Shown here: piece by piece, positions 1-9,019 of the stretch
Layout: the number at the start of each line of letters is the position of its first letter
Numbering within the stretch: position 1 is the first letter of the stretch
NCBI GenBank assembly: GCA_964247975.1
Contig: CAXTWH010000025.1
Coordinates: 1 to 64,000 of the forward strand
Origin: KBS-96 sp964247975
GTDB lineage: Bacteria; Acidobacteriota; Terriglobia; Bryobacterales; Bryobacteraceae
Direction of reading: 5' to 3'
DNA: 64,000 nucleotides
Position numbers and translations under genes: made by a program
Notes under the pieces: model-generated
Databases searched by the model: none
Seen by the model: the letters and a program-made list of their open reading frames with translations, nothing else
Told to the model about the DNA's origin: nothing

Positions 1-241
1 CCTCACGAGTTCCTTGGAAAGCCGGTCTTGCCGTGAGCGAAGCAGATCAATAACTTAGTGATCTTTTAACTTTTTTAACAGCGTTGCCAGACTGGGGATC
101 TTTCGCTTAGTACGAAGCGAGTTTATCGCCTGTATCCGGCAATAAAGTTTGCAGGCGCGAACGAAGAAGCGCGCAGGACGAGCCGCACACGGGCGAGTTC
201 CCTTGCCTGTGACAGCACAGCCAGATCAACTTCGGAGTATA
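1..241. other. Window-edge sequence with no gene recognised
   Basis: No open frame here has a recognisable product. A minus-strand frame runs in from antisense of cheB but shows no family features. The 3' end of a plus-strand gene starting outside the window cannot be excluded: the third frame is open to a TAA near position 51. The cheB stop lies at 242, so this is the downstream flank of the chemotaxis operon. No convincing terminator hairpin was found. Confidence 0.4.
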
Positions 242-1327
242 CTAGCCAACACTCCGTATGCGGGGAGTGCTTGCGGCCTGCAGAATTGCTTGCGGAATCT
301 GGGATAACGAAAGGGTTTGCTGCGCCGCTCCTAAACGGATGGCTTCGCGAGGCATACCGAAAACAACACAGGTTTCCTCGTTTTGGGCCATCGTCTGCGC
401 GCCCGCTTTTTTCATTTTGAGGAGACCTTGCGCTCCGTCCGCACCCATGCCTGTGAGAATCACGCCGAGCGCATTGGCGCCGCACGTGTCAGCAACCGAA
501 GCAAACATCACATCCACCGAAGGCCGTTGATAACAAACCTGGGGACCATCCTTGATCTGCACCCGCAAAGTGCTGCCGCTCCGGCGAAGCACCATATGAA
601 AGTTTCCGGGCGCGATCAAGGCGCGGCCAGGAAGAAGAACATCTCCATCGGAAGCCTCTTTTACTTCGAGAGCGCATATTTGATTCAGGCGATTGGCAAA
701 AGCAAGCGAGAAAATTGGCGGAATATGCTGGGTAATTAAAAGGCCCGGTGTTTCCGCCGGAAGTTTTGTGAGAACATCGGCAATCGCTTCGGTCCCTCCC
801 GTCGACGCACCGATAGCAATAACCAGATCCGAGCGGTACCCGGAGCCAGGGCTTGTCGGGATGGAAGCGGAATCGGTCCGGACAGCTTTCTCTGCCCCGG
901 AAGCCGGAACGGCAGAACGCCGGATGCGAGCACTGGCGGCGGCCCGAATCTTTTGCCCCAACGTTTGCTGAAGTTCTCCGACGGAATAGGGTCCGCCCGG
1001 TTTGGCAAGAACCTCGACGGCTCCGAGACGGAGTGCTTCGAGCGTAGCCTGGCACGAGGCCTGGCCGAGGGAGCTAATAACAATTGTGGGCAGCGGATGA
1101 TACTGCATCAGTTTCTTGAGAAACGTGAGGCCATCCATGCGCGGCATCTCGATATCCAGGGTTATGACATCCGGCTGTAAGGCGAGTATCTTGTCACGGG
1201 CTATATAAGGGTCTGGAGCCGTACCAACGACTTCCAGATCAGCTTCGGCGGAAATGGCATCTGTGAGAATTTTTCGCACAATAGCCGAATCGTCAACAAC
1301 TAGAACTTTGATTTTCTTGGAACTCAT
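242..1327 (-). CDS. cheB: Chemotaxis response regulator / protein-glutamate methylesterase CheB
   Basis: CheB removes methyl esters from (and deamidates) receptor glutamates to adapt chemotaxis signalling; it acts at the cytoplasmic face of receptor arrays after phosphorylation by CheA. The 361-residue protein has an N-terminal receiver domain (about 5-125) with the acidic pair VDDS and phospho-acceptor Asp58 in LDIEMPRMDG. A variable linker follows, then the methylesterase domain from about 167, with the catalytic triad visible as Ser175 (GASTGG), His201 (TQHIPP) and Asp297 (GMGADG). Length and domain order are standard. It is the last gene of the minus-strand che operon, 3 bp after the cheX stop. 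Start ATG at 1327 fits the family N-terminus (MSSKKIKVLVVDDS). Confidence 0.97.
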   Translation of the reverse strand: MSSKKIKVLVVDDSAIVRKILTDAISAEADLEVVGTAPDPYIARDKILALQPDVITLDIEMPRMDGLTFLKKLMQYHPLPTIVISSLGQASCQATLEALRLGAVEVLAKPGGPYSVGELQQTLGQKIRAAASARIRRSAVPASGAEKAVRTDSASIPTSPGSGYRSDLVIAIGASTGGTEAIADVLTKLPAETPGLLITQHIPPIFSLAFANRLNQICALEVKEASDGDVLLPGRALIAPGNFHMVLRRSGSTLRVQIKDGPQVCYQRPSVDVMFASVADTCGANALGVILTGMGADGAQGLLKMKKAGAQTMAQNEETCVVFGMPREAIRLGAAQQTLSLSQIPQAILQAASTPRIRSVG

Positions 1328-1330
1328 GAG

Positions 1331-1777
1331 TTAGCTTTGGCGATCAAACCAGATACTGAGGGTGCCGTCCTCAAGAACAAAGCTCTGGCCTTTTGTGTTT
1401 TGGTATTCTTTCTCAAACGTGGAGGGAGATTGTTCTGCCGGGGGGGATAGCGTGAGGCTGCGATCGCTTTTCTGGTCGCTAAGCAAAAGCCCGGCCACCA
1501 TGTTGGTCAGTTCTCCGACCACTTCCTTCTGTTGCTGCACGGTAAGCTCGTCTCCGTCCACTCCTAGAAAATTGCCGGCCAGAGCACGCGCGGCTTCCGG
1601 TGAAACAGCCAGTCCGAAACGGCCGTCGCCGGCTCCCTCAAATCGCAATGTGGAGGCAAACCAGTCAGAACTTAAGGCAACGGATTGTTCCAGGTCAACG
1701 CTCTCAACAATGCTGGTAAAGTACATTGACTCCAGGACCCTCATAACGGCGTCAGTAATGGCAGGTTGATTATGCAT
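1331..1777 (-). CDS. cheX: CheX-like chemotaxis phosphatase
   Basis: This is a 148-residue CheX/CheC-type protein expected to dephosphorylate CheY-P, replacing CheZ, which is absent from the operon. The visible signature is the E-x-x-N phosphatase motif in KEVVGELTNMVAG (Glu89, Asn92), the residue pair that acts on phospho-CheY in CheX and CheC. The frame is open upstream to 1882, but that stretch has no family similarity and lies inside cheY. ATG at 1777 is preferred, giving an 8-bp overlap with the cheY end, typical of translational coupling. A second CheX paralogue lies at 8498. Assignment is by the motif, size and operon position; which receiver it serves is inference. Confidence 0.85.
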   Translation of the reverse strand: MHNQPAITDAVMRVLESMYFTSIVESVDLEQSVALSSDWFASTLRFEGAGDGRFGLAVSPEAARALAGNFLGVDGDELTVQQQKEVVGELTNMVAGLLLSDQKSDRSLTLSPPAEQSPSTFEKEYQNTKGQSFVLEDGTLSIWFDRQS

Positions 1778-2162
1778 GAAGGGCTGATCCTCCCAGGACA
1801 GTTTCCAGTTTGCCCCCGAGTTCTTCCGGGGTAAACGGCTTTGTGACGTAACCGGCTGCTCCCAGCGCGAGCATGCGGTCAATCCGCGCCTGTGTACAGT
1901 CGGTCGAAACGACCAAAACAGGGATGGAGCGCAGGACCTCGTCCTTGGCTAGCTGACCGGCAAAGGTCTCGCCGTCCATGATAGGCATGTTGATATCGGT
2001 CAGGATAACGTCGACCCATTGCTTTCGCAAAAGAGCCAAAGCCTCTTCGCCATGAGAGGCTTCAAAGCAGGTCCCGACGTCAAAACCCGCAAGCGCAAGA
2101 ACACGACGCACAAAGGCCCGCATTGCGGGAGAGTCGTCAACCAACAAAACGTTAAATGCCAT
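1770..2162 (-). CDS. cheY: Single-domain response regulator CheY
   Basis: This 130-residue receiver domain carries the phosphoryl group from CheA to the motility apparatus. The acidic pair is in VDDS (residues 9-10), the phospho-acceptor is Asp56 in LTDINMP, the conserved Thr/Ser follows in VVSTD, and the Lys is in VTKPFTPEE. There is no output domain. The open frame extends to 2246 but the receiver fold begins at MAFNVLLVDD, so ATG at 2162 is used; this start overlaps the cheD end by 11 bp. Position between cheD and cheX in a canonical che operon supports the CheY role over that of an unrelated single-domain receiver. Confidence 0.93.
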   Translation of the reverse strand: MAFNVLLVDDSPAMRAFVRRVLALAGFDVGTCFEASHGEEALALLRKQWVDVILTDINMPIMDGETFAGQLAKDEVLRSIPVLVVSTDCTQARIDRMLALGAAGYVTKPFTPEELGGKLETVLGGSALHA

Positions 2163-2673
2163 GTGTGAATCCTGTTTTCTGCGAGCTGGCAGGACCGAGC
2201 TCTGTATCTTGTTCTCCCATTCGCATGAGCATGCGTCCGGTTCCAATTTCCAAGCGGACCGTTCGAGAAAGCGTTCCCCCGACTTCCTCGGCCTTGACGA
2301 GCACTCCTGCTTTCCAGAACAGCTTGCGCATGGCCAGATGGTTGCGCTTCCCGATATTGAAGGTTCCGTGCGGATCCATGACCTGCGCTCCGCCGGCAGC
2401 TACCACGTATAAACGCTTTTTGTCCGCTCCTAGCTTATAGGCAGTTTGAAACAACAGCGGTATGCCGGTATCCGCAAACATAAAGGGACGATCCTTCGCT
2501 TTCTGGGCGTCTATGTTTGATTCCGGCAGCATGTAATGTAATAGCCCGCCAACTTTTGCAACCGGATCATGAATCAGAATGGCGATGCAGGAGCCCAGGG
2601 CATAGGTCACCAACACGCCCTCAGGATCTTTGCTGACCAGGCAATCGCCAACACCGACTACCAAAGATTTCAT
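2152..2673 (-). CDS. cheD: Chemoreceptor glutamine deamidase CheD
   Basis: CheD converts specific receptor glutamines to glutamates and, in systems with CheC/CheX-type phosphatases, can modulate them. The 173-residue protein shows the expected catalytic residues: Thr23 and Cys29 in VTYALGSC, and His46 in GGLLHYMLP. Length is normal for the family. The gene overlaps cheR by 4 bp (ATGA) upstream and cheY by 11 bp downstream, so the three are probably translationally coupled. Confidence 0.95.
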   Translation of the reverse strand: MKSLVVGVGDCLVSKDPEGVLVTYALGSCIAILIHDPVAKVGGLLHYMLPESNIDAQKAKDRPFMFADTGIPLLFQTAYKLGADKKRLYVVAAGGAQVMDPHGTFNIGKRNHLAMRKLFWKAGVLVKAEEVGGTLSRTVRLEIGTGRMLMRMGEQDTELGPASSQKTGFTHGI

Positions 2674-3548
2674 TGCTTCTCTTTTCCGGTATTACCGAGT
2701 GAGCCCGGCTTCTGGTAGATGGCAGGAGCAACATAGCGCAGAGGATGGTCTATTGAGTTCAGGCTTTCGGAGTGTCCGATGAAAAGATAACCGCCGGGCT
2801 CCAGCGCCTGCGCCAGTCGATTTGTCACTTCCGCCTGCTTATGGCGATCAAAATAAATCATGACGTTCCGGCAAAAAATTACGGGAAAGACTTCTCCATG
2901 AGAAACGCTTTCCATCAGGTTGTACCTTCGGAATTCCACGAGGGACCGCACCTCACGCTTCATCAGGTACCAGTCGCTCCAGCGTCCCTCCCCTTTAAGT
3001 AAATACCGGCGCAAATAGGCGGCCGGCAAGTCTCCGAAACGGCTGGAGGGGTAGGCGCCCTGTTGTGCCTGTGCCAGCACCCGGGTAGAAATATCGGTGG
3101 CCAGAATGCGAATCTTTGCGCGGGAGGCTTCTCCAAGAGTATCCAGCAAAGTAAAAGCGATCGTATAGGGTTCTTCGCCAGTTGAGCAGGCGGCGCTCCA
3201 GATCGAGACCTGCGAGCGTTGCCGGATCTGCGGCAAAACCACATCCTTCAGAAAATCGAAATGGGCCTGTTCCCGAAAGAAGCTGGTATGATTCGTCGTC
3301 AGCGCATCGATCATGGCTTCAAGCGACTTGCCGGTCCGGTCTTCCGTGACATGCCGGTAGTATTGATCGAATGAATGAAGTCCGAGTTTGCGGATGATTT
3401 TTGTCAGGCGCGAAGCTACCAGTTGCTGCTTGTTCGCCTGCAGATCGAGCCCGAACTGCTGATAGGCAAGCCGCCGGAACTGCTCGTATTCCTTGTCGGT
3501 TAAGGCGCGGATTTCCGGAGCGAGACCTGTTTCAAGCAGCTCGCTCAT
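2670..3548 (-). CDS. cheR: Chemotaxis protein-glutamate methyltransferase CheR
   Basis: CheR methylates receptor glutamates using S-adenosylmethionine, opposing CheB. The 292-residue protein has the N-terminal helical CheR domain (about 20-75, including the VASRLTKIIRKLG basic helix) and a Rossmann methyltransferase domain with the SAM loop SAACSTGEEPY. A late FCRNVMIYFD motif is also diagnostic of the family. It overlaps cheA by 4 bp and cheD by 4 bp. Neither MCP in the window carries a C-terminal NWETF-like CheR tether, so docking would have to be directly on the receptor body. Confidence 0.96.
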   Translation of the reverse strand: MSELLETGLAPEIRALTDKEYEQFRRLAYQQFGLDLQANKQQLVASRLTKIIRKLGLHSFDQYYRHVTEDRTGKSLEAMIDALTTNHTSFFREQAHFDFLKDVVLPQIRQRSQVSIWSAACSTGEEPYTIAFTLLDTLGEASRAKIRILATDISTRVLAQAQQGAYPSSRFGDLPAAYLRRYLLKGEGRWSDWYLMKREVRSLVEFRRYNLMESVSHGEVFPVIFCRNVMIYFDRHKQAEVTNRLAQALEPGGYLFIGHSESLNSIDHPLRYVAPAIYQKPGSLGNTGKEKQ

Positions 3549-5698
3549 GCCTGGCCTCGGTAGATTCCGGACATTTCCAGAATAAGTCCGACACGGCCAT
3601 CTCCAAGAATGGCGCAGCCAGCTACTCCCGGAACCTGCTTCAGGGTTTCGCCGAGGCTTTTAATGACGACTTCCTGCTTGCCTATGAGGTCATCAACCAG
3701 CAAACAGAACTGCTTCCCGTCGCATTCCGAGACAACGAGCAAACCCTCGCAGATCTTTTGGCTGCGAGCCTCAATCTTCAGGCGGCGCGATAAGCGGACA
3801 ATCGGAAGCAGTTTCCCGCGCACCAAAGCCATTTCTTCCCGTCCGCGGACGGTGGAAAGAGTTTCCGGCGTGGCGCGGAACATTTCTTTGACGGCGAACA
3901 AGGGAACAATGTACCGGTGTTCGCCCACCACAACGACCAGCCCTTCAATAATGGCGAGAGTTAACGGTAAACGAAGGAAAAAGGTCGAGCCTTCTCCGGC
4001 TTTGGATTGAATATCAATTCGACCGCGCATCTTTTGGATGTTCTTGCGGACCACATCCATACCGACCCCGCGTCCCGAAACATCCGTGATTTGTTCTGCG
4101 GTCGAGAAGCCTGGCTCAAAAATCAGGTGAAAGACATCGGTATCACTTAGTTGCGCTCCCTCGGCAACAAGGCCTTTCTCGCGGGCTTTGTTGAGAATCT
4201 TGTCGCGAGCGAGTCCCCGGCCATCATCCCCGATTTCGACCACGATTTGGCCGGATTTATGATAAGCCGCCAGACGCACGCAGGCGGTGGGATTTTTCCC
4301 CGCCGCGCGCCGGACTTCCGGTAGTTCGACCCCATGATCGATTGCATTTCGCACCATGTGGAGAAGCGGATCGGAGAGTTCTTCGGCAATGGTCTTGTCG
4401 AGTTCGGTATCTTCTCCGCTGATTTCAAAAACCACTTCTTTCTTGAGCTTCCGCGAAAGATCGCGCACCATGCGGGCCGAGCGTTGAAACAACTGGCCAA
4501 TGGGCACCATGCGCATCGCCATCGCCGTTCTCTGCACTTCGGCCGTAATGCGCGCCAGTTGCGAGATGTTCGCGGCTGAAGTGGGATCACTGGCAGAGGT
4601 GAACGCCGGGCTATGGCGCAGTATGGATTGAGCAATGACCATTTCGCCGACCATCTCCATCAGATGGTCGAGTTTGCCGGTTTCCACACGAACCGATTGG
4701 GAGTCGCTGTTTTTGGCCGGTTCGACCGAGCGGGATGACTTTCCGGAGGAAGCGGGGCCCGAAGCCGCAGGAGCCGGATTAGTAGGAACCGGAACAACGG
4801 GCTTGGCGGCCACGGAGTTTGACACAACCAGCAGTTCCGTGGAAAGAACAGGAACGGATGTTACCGGTAATGGGATTGCTTCGACGGACTGAGGTTCGGG
4901 CGCTGTGACGAGGGGAGTCAGTGCCGCTGGATCGTTTTCCAACTCTTTCGTAACGGGCAGGCTCTTGGTTTTTGTCGTGCATTCCCGCAACTGCTGGAGC
5001 AGAGAAGCACTTTCCCGGACCGACTTAAGCGGTTTCCCGGTTAGATGGGCTTCAACGGCATCAATCGATTCTTTCAGATAATCGGTGCTTTCCAGAATCA
5101 AATCCACAACGGAAGGCGTAATCGAGAGCTTTTCGTTGCGAGCTTCGTCGAGAAGGGTTTCAACCTCATGCGCCATTGTCTGGATGGCGCTGAATTCCAG
5201 AAACCCCGCTAACCCTTTGATGGTGTGGAACCCGCGAAAAACGGCATGGATCGCATCAATGGCTTCCGGATTCTGTTCGAGCGTGAGCATTTGGGTTTCG
5301 ATTGACGACAAATGTTCGCGCGATTCAAGGATGAAATCGCCGACCAGTTCCGGATCGTCGGCCAGGGAATTGCTGATTACGGGAGCCGGGGGCGCCGGAG
5401 CAGCAGATGTTGCTGTCTGGCTTTTATCTTGTTCGGCACTCAGCACCGCAGCCAACGCCGTGAGACCTTGCCGGACACGGTCTTCAGCTTCACCTTCCTC
5501 TTCAGCGCTGATTTGGGTGGTCTCATCCGCTAATGCTAAGGCAGCGCGGGCGGTATCGGGACAGTTGTTCGCTACGGCGGCTTCACTGAGCTGTCGCAAC
5601 TCCTGAACGAAATGTTCGCCCACTCCATCCAAAATTAATTGTGTTGAAAGCTCATCCAGCCGTATCTGCAGCGGATGAACGGATTCCTCATGTACCAT
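3545..5698 (-). CDS. cheA: Chemotaxis sensor histidine kinase CheA
   Basis: CheA autophosphorylates in response to receptor state and passes phosphate to CheY and CheB. From ATG 5698 the protein has 717 residues: an HPt domain from about 115 with phospho-His158 in FHTIKGLAGF, a Pro/Ala/Val-rich linker to about 345, dimerisation and ATPase domains (HMVRNAIDHG N-box, DDGRG and GRGVGMDVV G-boxes), and a C-terminal CheW-like regulatory domain. The open frame runs to 5902 but that extension lies inside cheW, so the internal ATG is preferred. There is an unusual helical stretch of about 110 residues before the HPt domain that lacks a phospho-His motif. A separate CheY-binding P2 domain is not obvious. 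It overlaps cheR by 4 bp. Confidence 0.96.
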   Translation of the reverse strand: MVHEESVHPLQIRLDELSTQLILDGVGEHFVQELRQLSEAAVANNCPDTARAALALADETTQISAEEEGEAEDRVRQGLTALAAVLSAEQDKSQTATSAAPAPPAPVISNSLADDPELVGDFILESREHLSSIETQMLTLEQNPEAIDAIHAVFRGFHTIKGLAGFLEFSAIQTMAHEVETLLDEARNEKLSITPSVVDLILESTDYLKESIDAVEAHLTGKPLKSVRESASLLQQLRECTTKTKSLPVTKELENDPAALTPLVTAPEPQSVEAIPLPVTSVPVLSTELLVVSNSVAAKPVVPVPTNPAPAASGPASSGKSSRSVEPAKNSDSQSVRVETGKLDHLMEMVGEMVIAQSILRHSPAFTSASDPTSAANISQLARITAEVQRTAMAMRMVPIGQLFQRSARMVRDLSRKLKKEVVFEISGEDTELDKTIAEELSDPLLHMVRNAIDHGVELPEVRRAAGKNPTACVRLAAYHKSGQIVVEIGDDGRGLARDKILNKAREKGLVAEGAQLSDTDVFHLIFEPGFSTAEQITDVSGRGVGMDVVRKNIQKMRGRIDIQSKAGEGSTFFLRLPLTLAIIEGLVVVVGEHRYIVPLFAVKEMFRATPETLSTVRGREEMALVRGKLLPIVRLSRRLKIEARSQKICEGLLVVSECDGKQFCLLVDDLIGKQEVVIKSLGETLKQVPGVAGCAILGDGRVGLILEMSGIYRGQA

Positions 5699-5729
5699 CG
5701 TTCCGGGCTCTCGTTCTTTTATTCCGTTA

Positions 5730-6266
5730 TCAGATGTTAGTGCTTCGCTCGCTCTTGATAAGCGGCAGCAGTTCCTGGCTGGTAAGGACCTGATCGATGT
5801 CGAGCAGAATCTTGACTTTTCCTTTGCTTTTGGCCATTCCGAGAAGATAGCTGGTTTCTGCCTGTACCCCAAAATCCGGAGTATCCTCAATTTCCCCGGC
5901 ACTCACATTCAGCACTTCCGCGACGCCATCCACCACAACACCGGTCAGCACACTCGTGTCGGCAATATTGACATGAACCACAATGATGCAAGTGCGCTGG
6001 GTGTATTCTGTTTCCGGCATGCCGAACTTCAAACGTAGATCAACGACGGGGATCACTTTGCCGCGCAGATTAATTACGCCTTTGATATAGGCCGGGGTCT
6101 GCGGAACCGGGGTTATATCCTGTAAGCCGATAATTTCTCTGACTTTGAGGATCTTCGTGCCGAACTCTTCCTCGCCGAGATGAAAGATCAGGTATTTGCC
6201 GCTCCGGTCCAGTCCGGGAGGCGTGGCTGGTGCTGGGCTGGGGGTACTGGTTGCTAACTGTTCCAT
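5730..6266 (-). CDS. cheW: Chemotaxis coupling protein CheW
   Basis: CheW is the scaffold linking CheA to receptors in the signalling array. The 178-residue protein has a disordered Ser/Thr/Pro-rich N-terminus (about 1-22) and then a single CheW domain with the typical VREIIGLQDITPVP segment and the IKGVINLRGKVIPVVDLR core, one of the best-conserved CheW motifs. It lies 29 bp downstream of the MCP gene and 31 bp upstream of cheA on the same strand. Confidence 0.96.
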   Translation of the reverse strand: MEQLATSTPSPAPATPPGLDRSGKYLIFHLGEEEFGTKILKVREIIGLQDITPVPQTPAYIKGVINLRGKVIPVVDLRLKFGMPETEYTQRTCIIVVHVNIADTSVLTGVVVDGVAEVLNVSAGEIEDTPDFGVQAETSYLLGMAKSKGKVKILLDIDQVLTSQELLPLIKSERSTNI

Positions 6267-6295
6267 GATGTGCTTTCCTGTTGAGGCGTCCTTTA

Positions 6296-7936
6296 CTAAA
6301 ATTCCTTAAATGATTCTTCTTCGAGCGGAAACTCGGAGGTGTCAATTGCCGGGACAGCCGGTGTTGTTATTCGGGCAGGGGTGACTACCGATTTGGCAAT
6401 GGCAGCAGGAACAGCGACAGGCCGAACAATAGAGTTCAGGGTTATCTTGCCGGTCACCGGGCGGATAAATTTCGTTTCCGTCCGTGGGCGGGTTCCCAGG
6501 GCGGCCTGTGCTTCCAATCCGCCGACAACTGCGGAGAGTTTTAAAACAACACCCTTTAACTGCGCTGATTGCGCGTTGAGTTCTTCGGCAGCGGCGGCGC
6601 TTTCTTCGGCGCTTGCGGCTGTCGTTTGGGTCACCTGTTCCATCTGGGTAATCGATTTCGCTATTAGCTCAATACCGCGCGCCTGTTCTTCGCTGCCGAG
6701 ATTCACTTCATCAGCCAGTGTTTTCATTTGGGCTGACTGACCGGCGATTCCCTCAATGGCTTCTGCGGTCTGGTCGACGCGGGTTTTGCCTTCCCGAGAT
6801 TTTTGAATTGAGTCGGCAATGAGGCGTTCGGTATCCTTCGCCGCTTGTGCGCAGCGCTGGGCGAGGTTGCGCACTTCATCGGCGACTACTGCAAAACCCA
6901 TTCCGGCTTCGCCGGCGCGGGCCGCTTCGACGGCGGCGTTCAAGGCGAGAATGTTGGTTTGAAAGGCGATCTCGTCGATGACTTTGATGATTTTGGCAAT
7001 CTGCTCGCTGGAGGCGTTGATTTCGTTCATGGAGCGAACGGCCTGCAACAGAAGCTGCTTGCTTTCTTCGAATTTATGGACAGACAGCGCGGCGAGTTCG
7101 GCAGAAGAACGGGAGTTTTCGCTATTGCGGCGGGTCATGGAGCCGATCTGTTCGGTCGAGGCGGAAGTTTCTTCGAGTGAGGCAGCCTGCTCCGAGGCTC
7201 CCTGCGCAAGCGACTGGCTTGAAGCCGAAACCTGGGAAGCGGCGTTTGCTACCTGTTCTGCTCCTTCCGTCAGGTCGTGAATGGATTTTTGTAGGCTTTG
7301 GAAGGCATGCCGGATCACGTAAATCGTGAACCCGCTGGCAAGCATAGCCAGCAACAATAACCCGCCAAAAAGGAAACGGTTCTGGACAACAGCCGAGGCT
7401 GATTCTTCCGTGTTGGTTTTCATGATCTCATGTTGCTGAGAAATCAACTGCTCGTCTTCAGCGCGGGTACTGGCGCATTGAGGAATAATTTTCTCGTTTA
7501 ATATCTGCGCTGCTAAGGTCGTATTTCCACTGAAAGCCGCCTGCTTAAAGTCTTCATGAACTTTGCTGAGGACTGTTTCAGCACTTTGCAGGTTTTGCAC
7601 GGTTTGCCGTCCAGCGTCTGTTTCAAGCAAAGGAATAATGGTATTCACCTGTTTGCTGAGATGCGCAGAAGACTTCAGAAAATCCTGTTCGAACTGTTGC
7701 ATTCCAGCTTGATCCCGCAGGAGAGACTCGCTGAGAACGGCGCGTTCCGCGCTGCCCATGTCAGCAAGATCGGTTTGTATTTCGCCGGCCAACTGTAGTT
7801 TTATTGCATTGATGTGAGCCAGTTTCTCGGTTTCATGGGCAAGGTCGGTAATGGTGTTGAGTGCTACCAGCCCGAGCACCAGAGCGGCTGTGGCAGCCAC
7901 GCCAGAGGTTAAAAAGAGTTTCTTCTGAAGATCCAT
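6296..7936 (-). CDS. Methyl-accepting chemotaxis protein (first gene of che operon)
   Basis: This 546-residue transmembrane receptor has TM1 at about 8-28, a helical ligand-binding region of about 160 residues (four-helix-bundle type by its heptad-like composition), TM2 at about 188-208, a short HAMP-like linker, and a cytoplasmic signalling hairpin. The hairpin tip, about residues 322-360, is the near-invariant stretch beginning DEIAFQTNILALN and ending VADEVRNLAQR, which contacts CheA and CheW. The C-terminus is a Pro/Val-rich tail ending ESFKEF, without an NWETF-like CheR pentapeptide. The ligand is not predictable. It leads the operon, so the 160 bp upstream of 7936 probably hold the operon promoter, although no clear consensus was seen. 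Confidence 0.95.
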   Translation of the reverse strand: MDLQKKLFLTSGVAATAALVLGLVALNTITDLAHETEKLAHINAIKLQLAGEIQTDLADMGSAERAVLSESLLRDQAGMQQFEQDFLKSSAHLSKQVNTIIPLLETDAGRQTVQNLQSAETVLSKVHEDFKQAAFSGNTTLAAQILNEKIIPQCASTRAEDEQLISQQHEIMKTNTEESASAVVQNRFLFGGLLLLAMLASGFTIYVIRHAFQSLQKSIHDLTEGAEQVANAASQVSASSQSLAQGASEQAASLEETSASTEQIGSMTRRNSENSRSSAELAALSVHKFEESKQLLLQAVRSMNEINASSEQIAKIIKVIDEIAFQTNILALNAAVEAARAGEAGMGFAVVADEVRNLAQRCAQAAKDTERLIADSIQKSREGKTRVDQTAEAIEGIAGQSAQMKTLADEVNLGSEEQARGIELIAKSITQMEQVTQTTAASAEESAAAAEELNAQSAQLKGVVLKLSAVVGGLEAQAALGTRPRTETKFIRPVTGKITLNSIVRPVAVPAAIAKSVVTPARITTPAVPAIDTSEFPLEEESFKEF

Positions 7937-8096
7937 CGCTATCTATGTAGTGGCCTGCTCGGGATTCTTTCTCTAACCGGATTAATGCCTCTTTCCAGTT
8001 CCGTTTGCCGGAGTTCGAGAGCGATTTCTGAAGAAAGCTCTGAATTTGTATGCATGCTGGTGAGAAAAAAGTTTCGCGGATGAACTAAATCTTAGA

Positions 8097-8469
8097 GTGA
8101 AGCTAAGCGTATTGATCATGGATGATTCCGCAGCCATCCGCAAGATTCTGCTGCGTGTACTTTCTCAAACAACATGCCATTGAGGAAGTTCAGAAAGCGA
8201 AGATGGCGCAAAAGCTTTCGAGCTTTAAAGATTTCTTATTCTGTCCAACATCAATATGCCAAACATGGATGGTTCACAGTTTCTGACCCAGGCGAGAGCG
8301 AATAACTACTGGAAGCCCGTACCGAATGATCATGATCCCGACCGAAGGCAATCAGACGAAAATCTTGGAAGCCGTGCAGCGCAACGCCAACAGCTAAGTG
8401 TGCGGACCGTTTACGGCGGATCAGATCGAATCGAAAATTCTCTCTTGCACCAAAGCCGTTATCGGCTAA
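8097..8469 (+). pseudogene. Decayed CheY-like response regulator
   Basis: Conceptual translation from GTG 8097 begins VKLSVLIMDDSAAIRKILL, a clear receiver-domain N-terminus with the acidic DD pair. It meets a TGA at 8181 after 28 codons. Similarity resumes in other frames: INMPNMDGSQFL around 8250-8285 (the region after the phospho-acceptor), then IMIPTEGNQTKILEAVQ and, after a TAA near 8396, CGPFTADQIESKIL, which matches the last helix of receivers (the usual PFTADQLxxKI). Several frameshifts and at least two stops therefore break a formerly complete receiver of about 124 codons. It ends 28 bp before the intact CheX-like gene at 8498, the same receiver-CheX order as at 2162-1331, which suggests an ancient duplicated pair. 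Confidence 0.85.
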
Positions 8470-8497
8470 GAACTGTCCAGAAAGCAAAGATTGTCTC

Positions 8498-9019
8498 ATG
8501 GATAAACCACAACTAGCAGAATTCCTCCTCAAAGCCGCAGAGGAAACTTTTTCGATGATGCTCGGAATGTCGTTCGCTCTGCTGCCTGAAAATACTTTGA
8601 GTCACAAGGTCGATTCGACCGATGAACGGGTGGTCACCTTGATCGGAATCGCTGGCTCCTACCATGGCACCGGCATGATCGGAGTCTCTCCAGCTCTTGC
8701 CTGCCGTTTATCCTCCGCCATGCTGATGGCAGAGTATACGGCGGTGGATAGCGAGGTTCTCGACGCAATGGGCGAAGTTTCGAATATTATCTTCGGAAAC
8801 GTGAAAACGCTCCTTGAGGAGCAGGTCGGCCCGCTGGGCCTTAGTATCCCGACCGCGATCCACGGGAAGAATTTCTCCATTCGCACGCCCGTGGAGCAAT
8901 GGGTTGTTCTTCCCCTTGAGGTGGAAGGAGCACTCTTTGACTTGCGCTTATGCCTGTCTCAGAACTCGCAAAGCGGCAAGTCGAGTATTGTGCAGCAAAT
9001 CGTATCTGATCCCGTTTAA
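8498..9019 (+). CDS. Second CheX-like phosphatase
   Basis: The 173-residue protein has the CheX/CheC fold features: a helical N-terminus, an AGSYHGTGMIGVS segment typical of the central sheet, and the phosphatase motif E-x-x-N in MGEVSNIIFGN (Glu93, Asn96). It is about 25 residues longer than the operon CheX. Its presumed substrate receiver, encoded just upstream, is destroyed, so it either acts on the operon CheY or is an orphan on the way to loss; this is inference. It stands 148 bp before a second MCP on the same strand. Confidence 0.85.
   Translation: MDKPQLAEFLLKAAEETFSMMLGMSFALLPENTLSHKVDSTDERVVTLIGIAGSYHGTGMIGVSPALACRLSSAMLMAEYTAVDSEVLDAMGEVSNIIFGNVKTLLEEQVGPLGLSIPTAIHGKNFSIRTPVEQWVVLPLEVEGALFDLRLCLSQNSQSGKSSIVQQIVSDPV

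Noticed and set aside
5699..5902. A longer cheA start at 5902
   Set aside because: The extra 68 residues lie inside cheW, show no similarity to CheA, and are compositionally like an out-of-frame reading of cheW.
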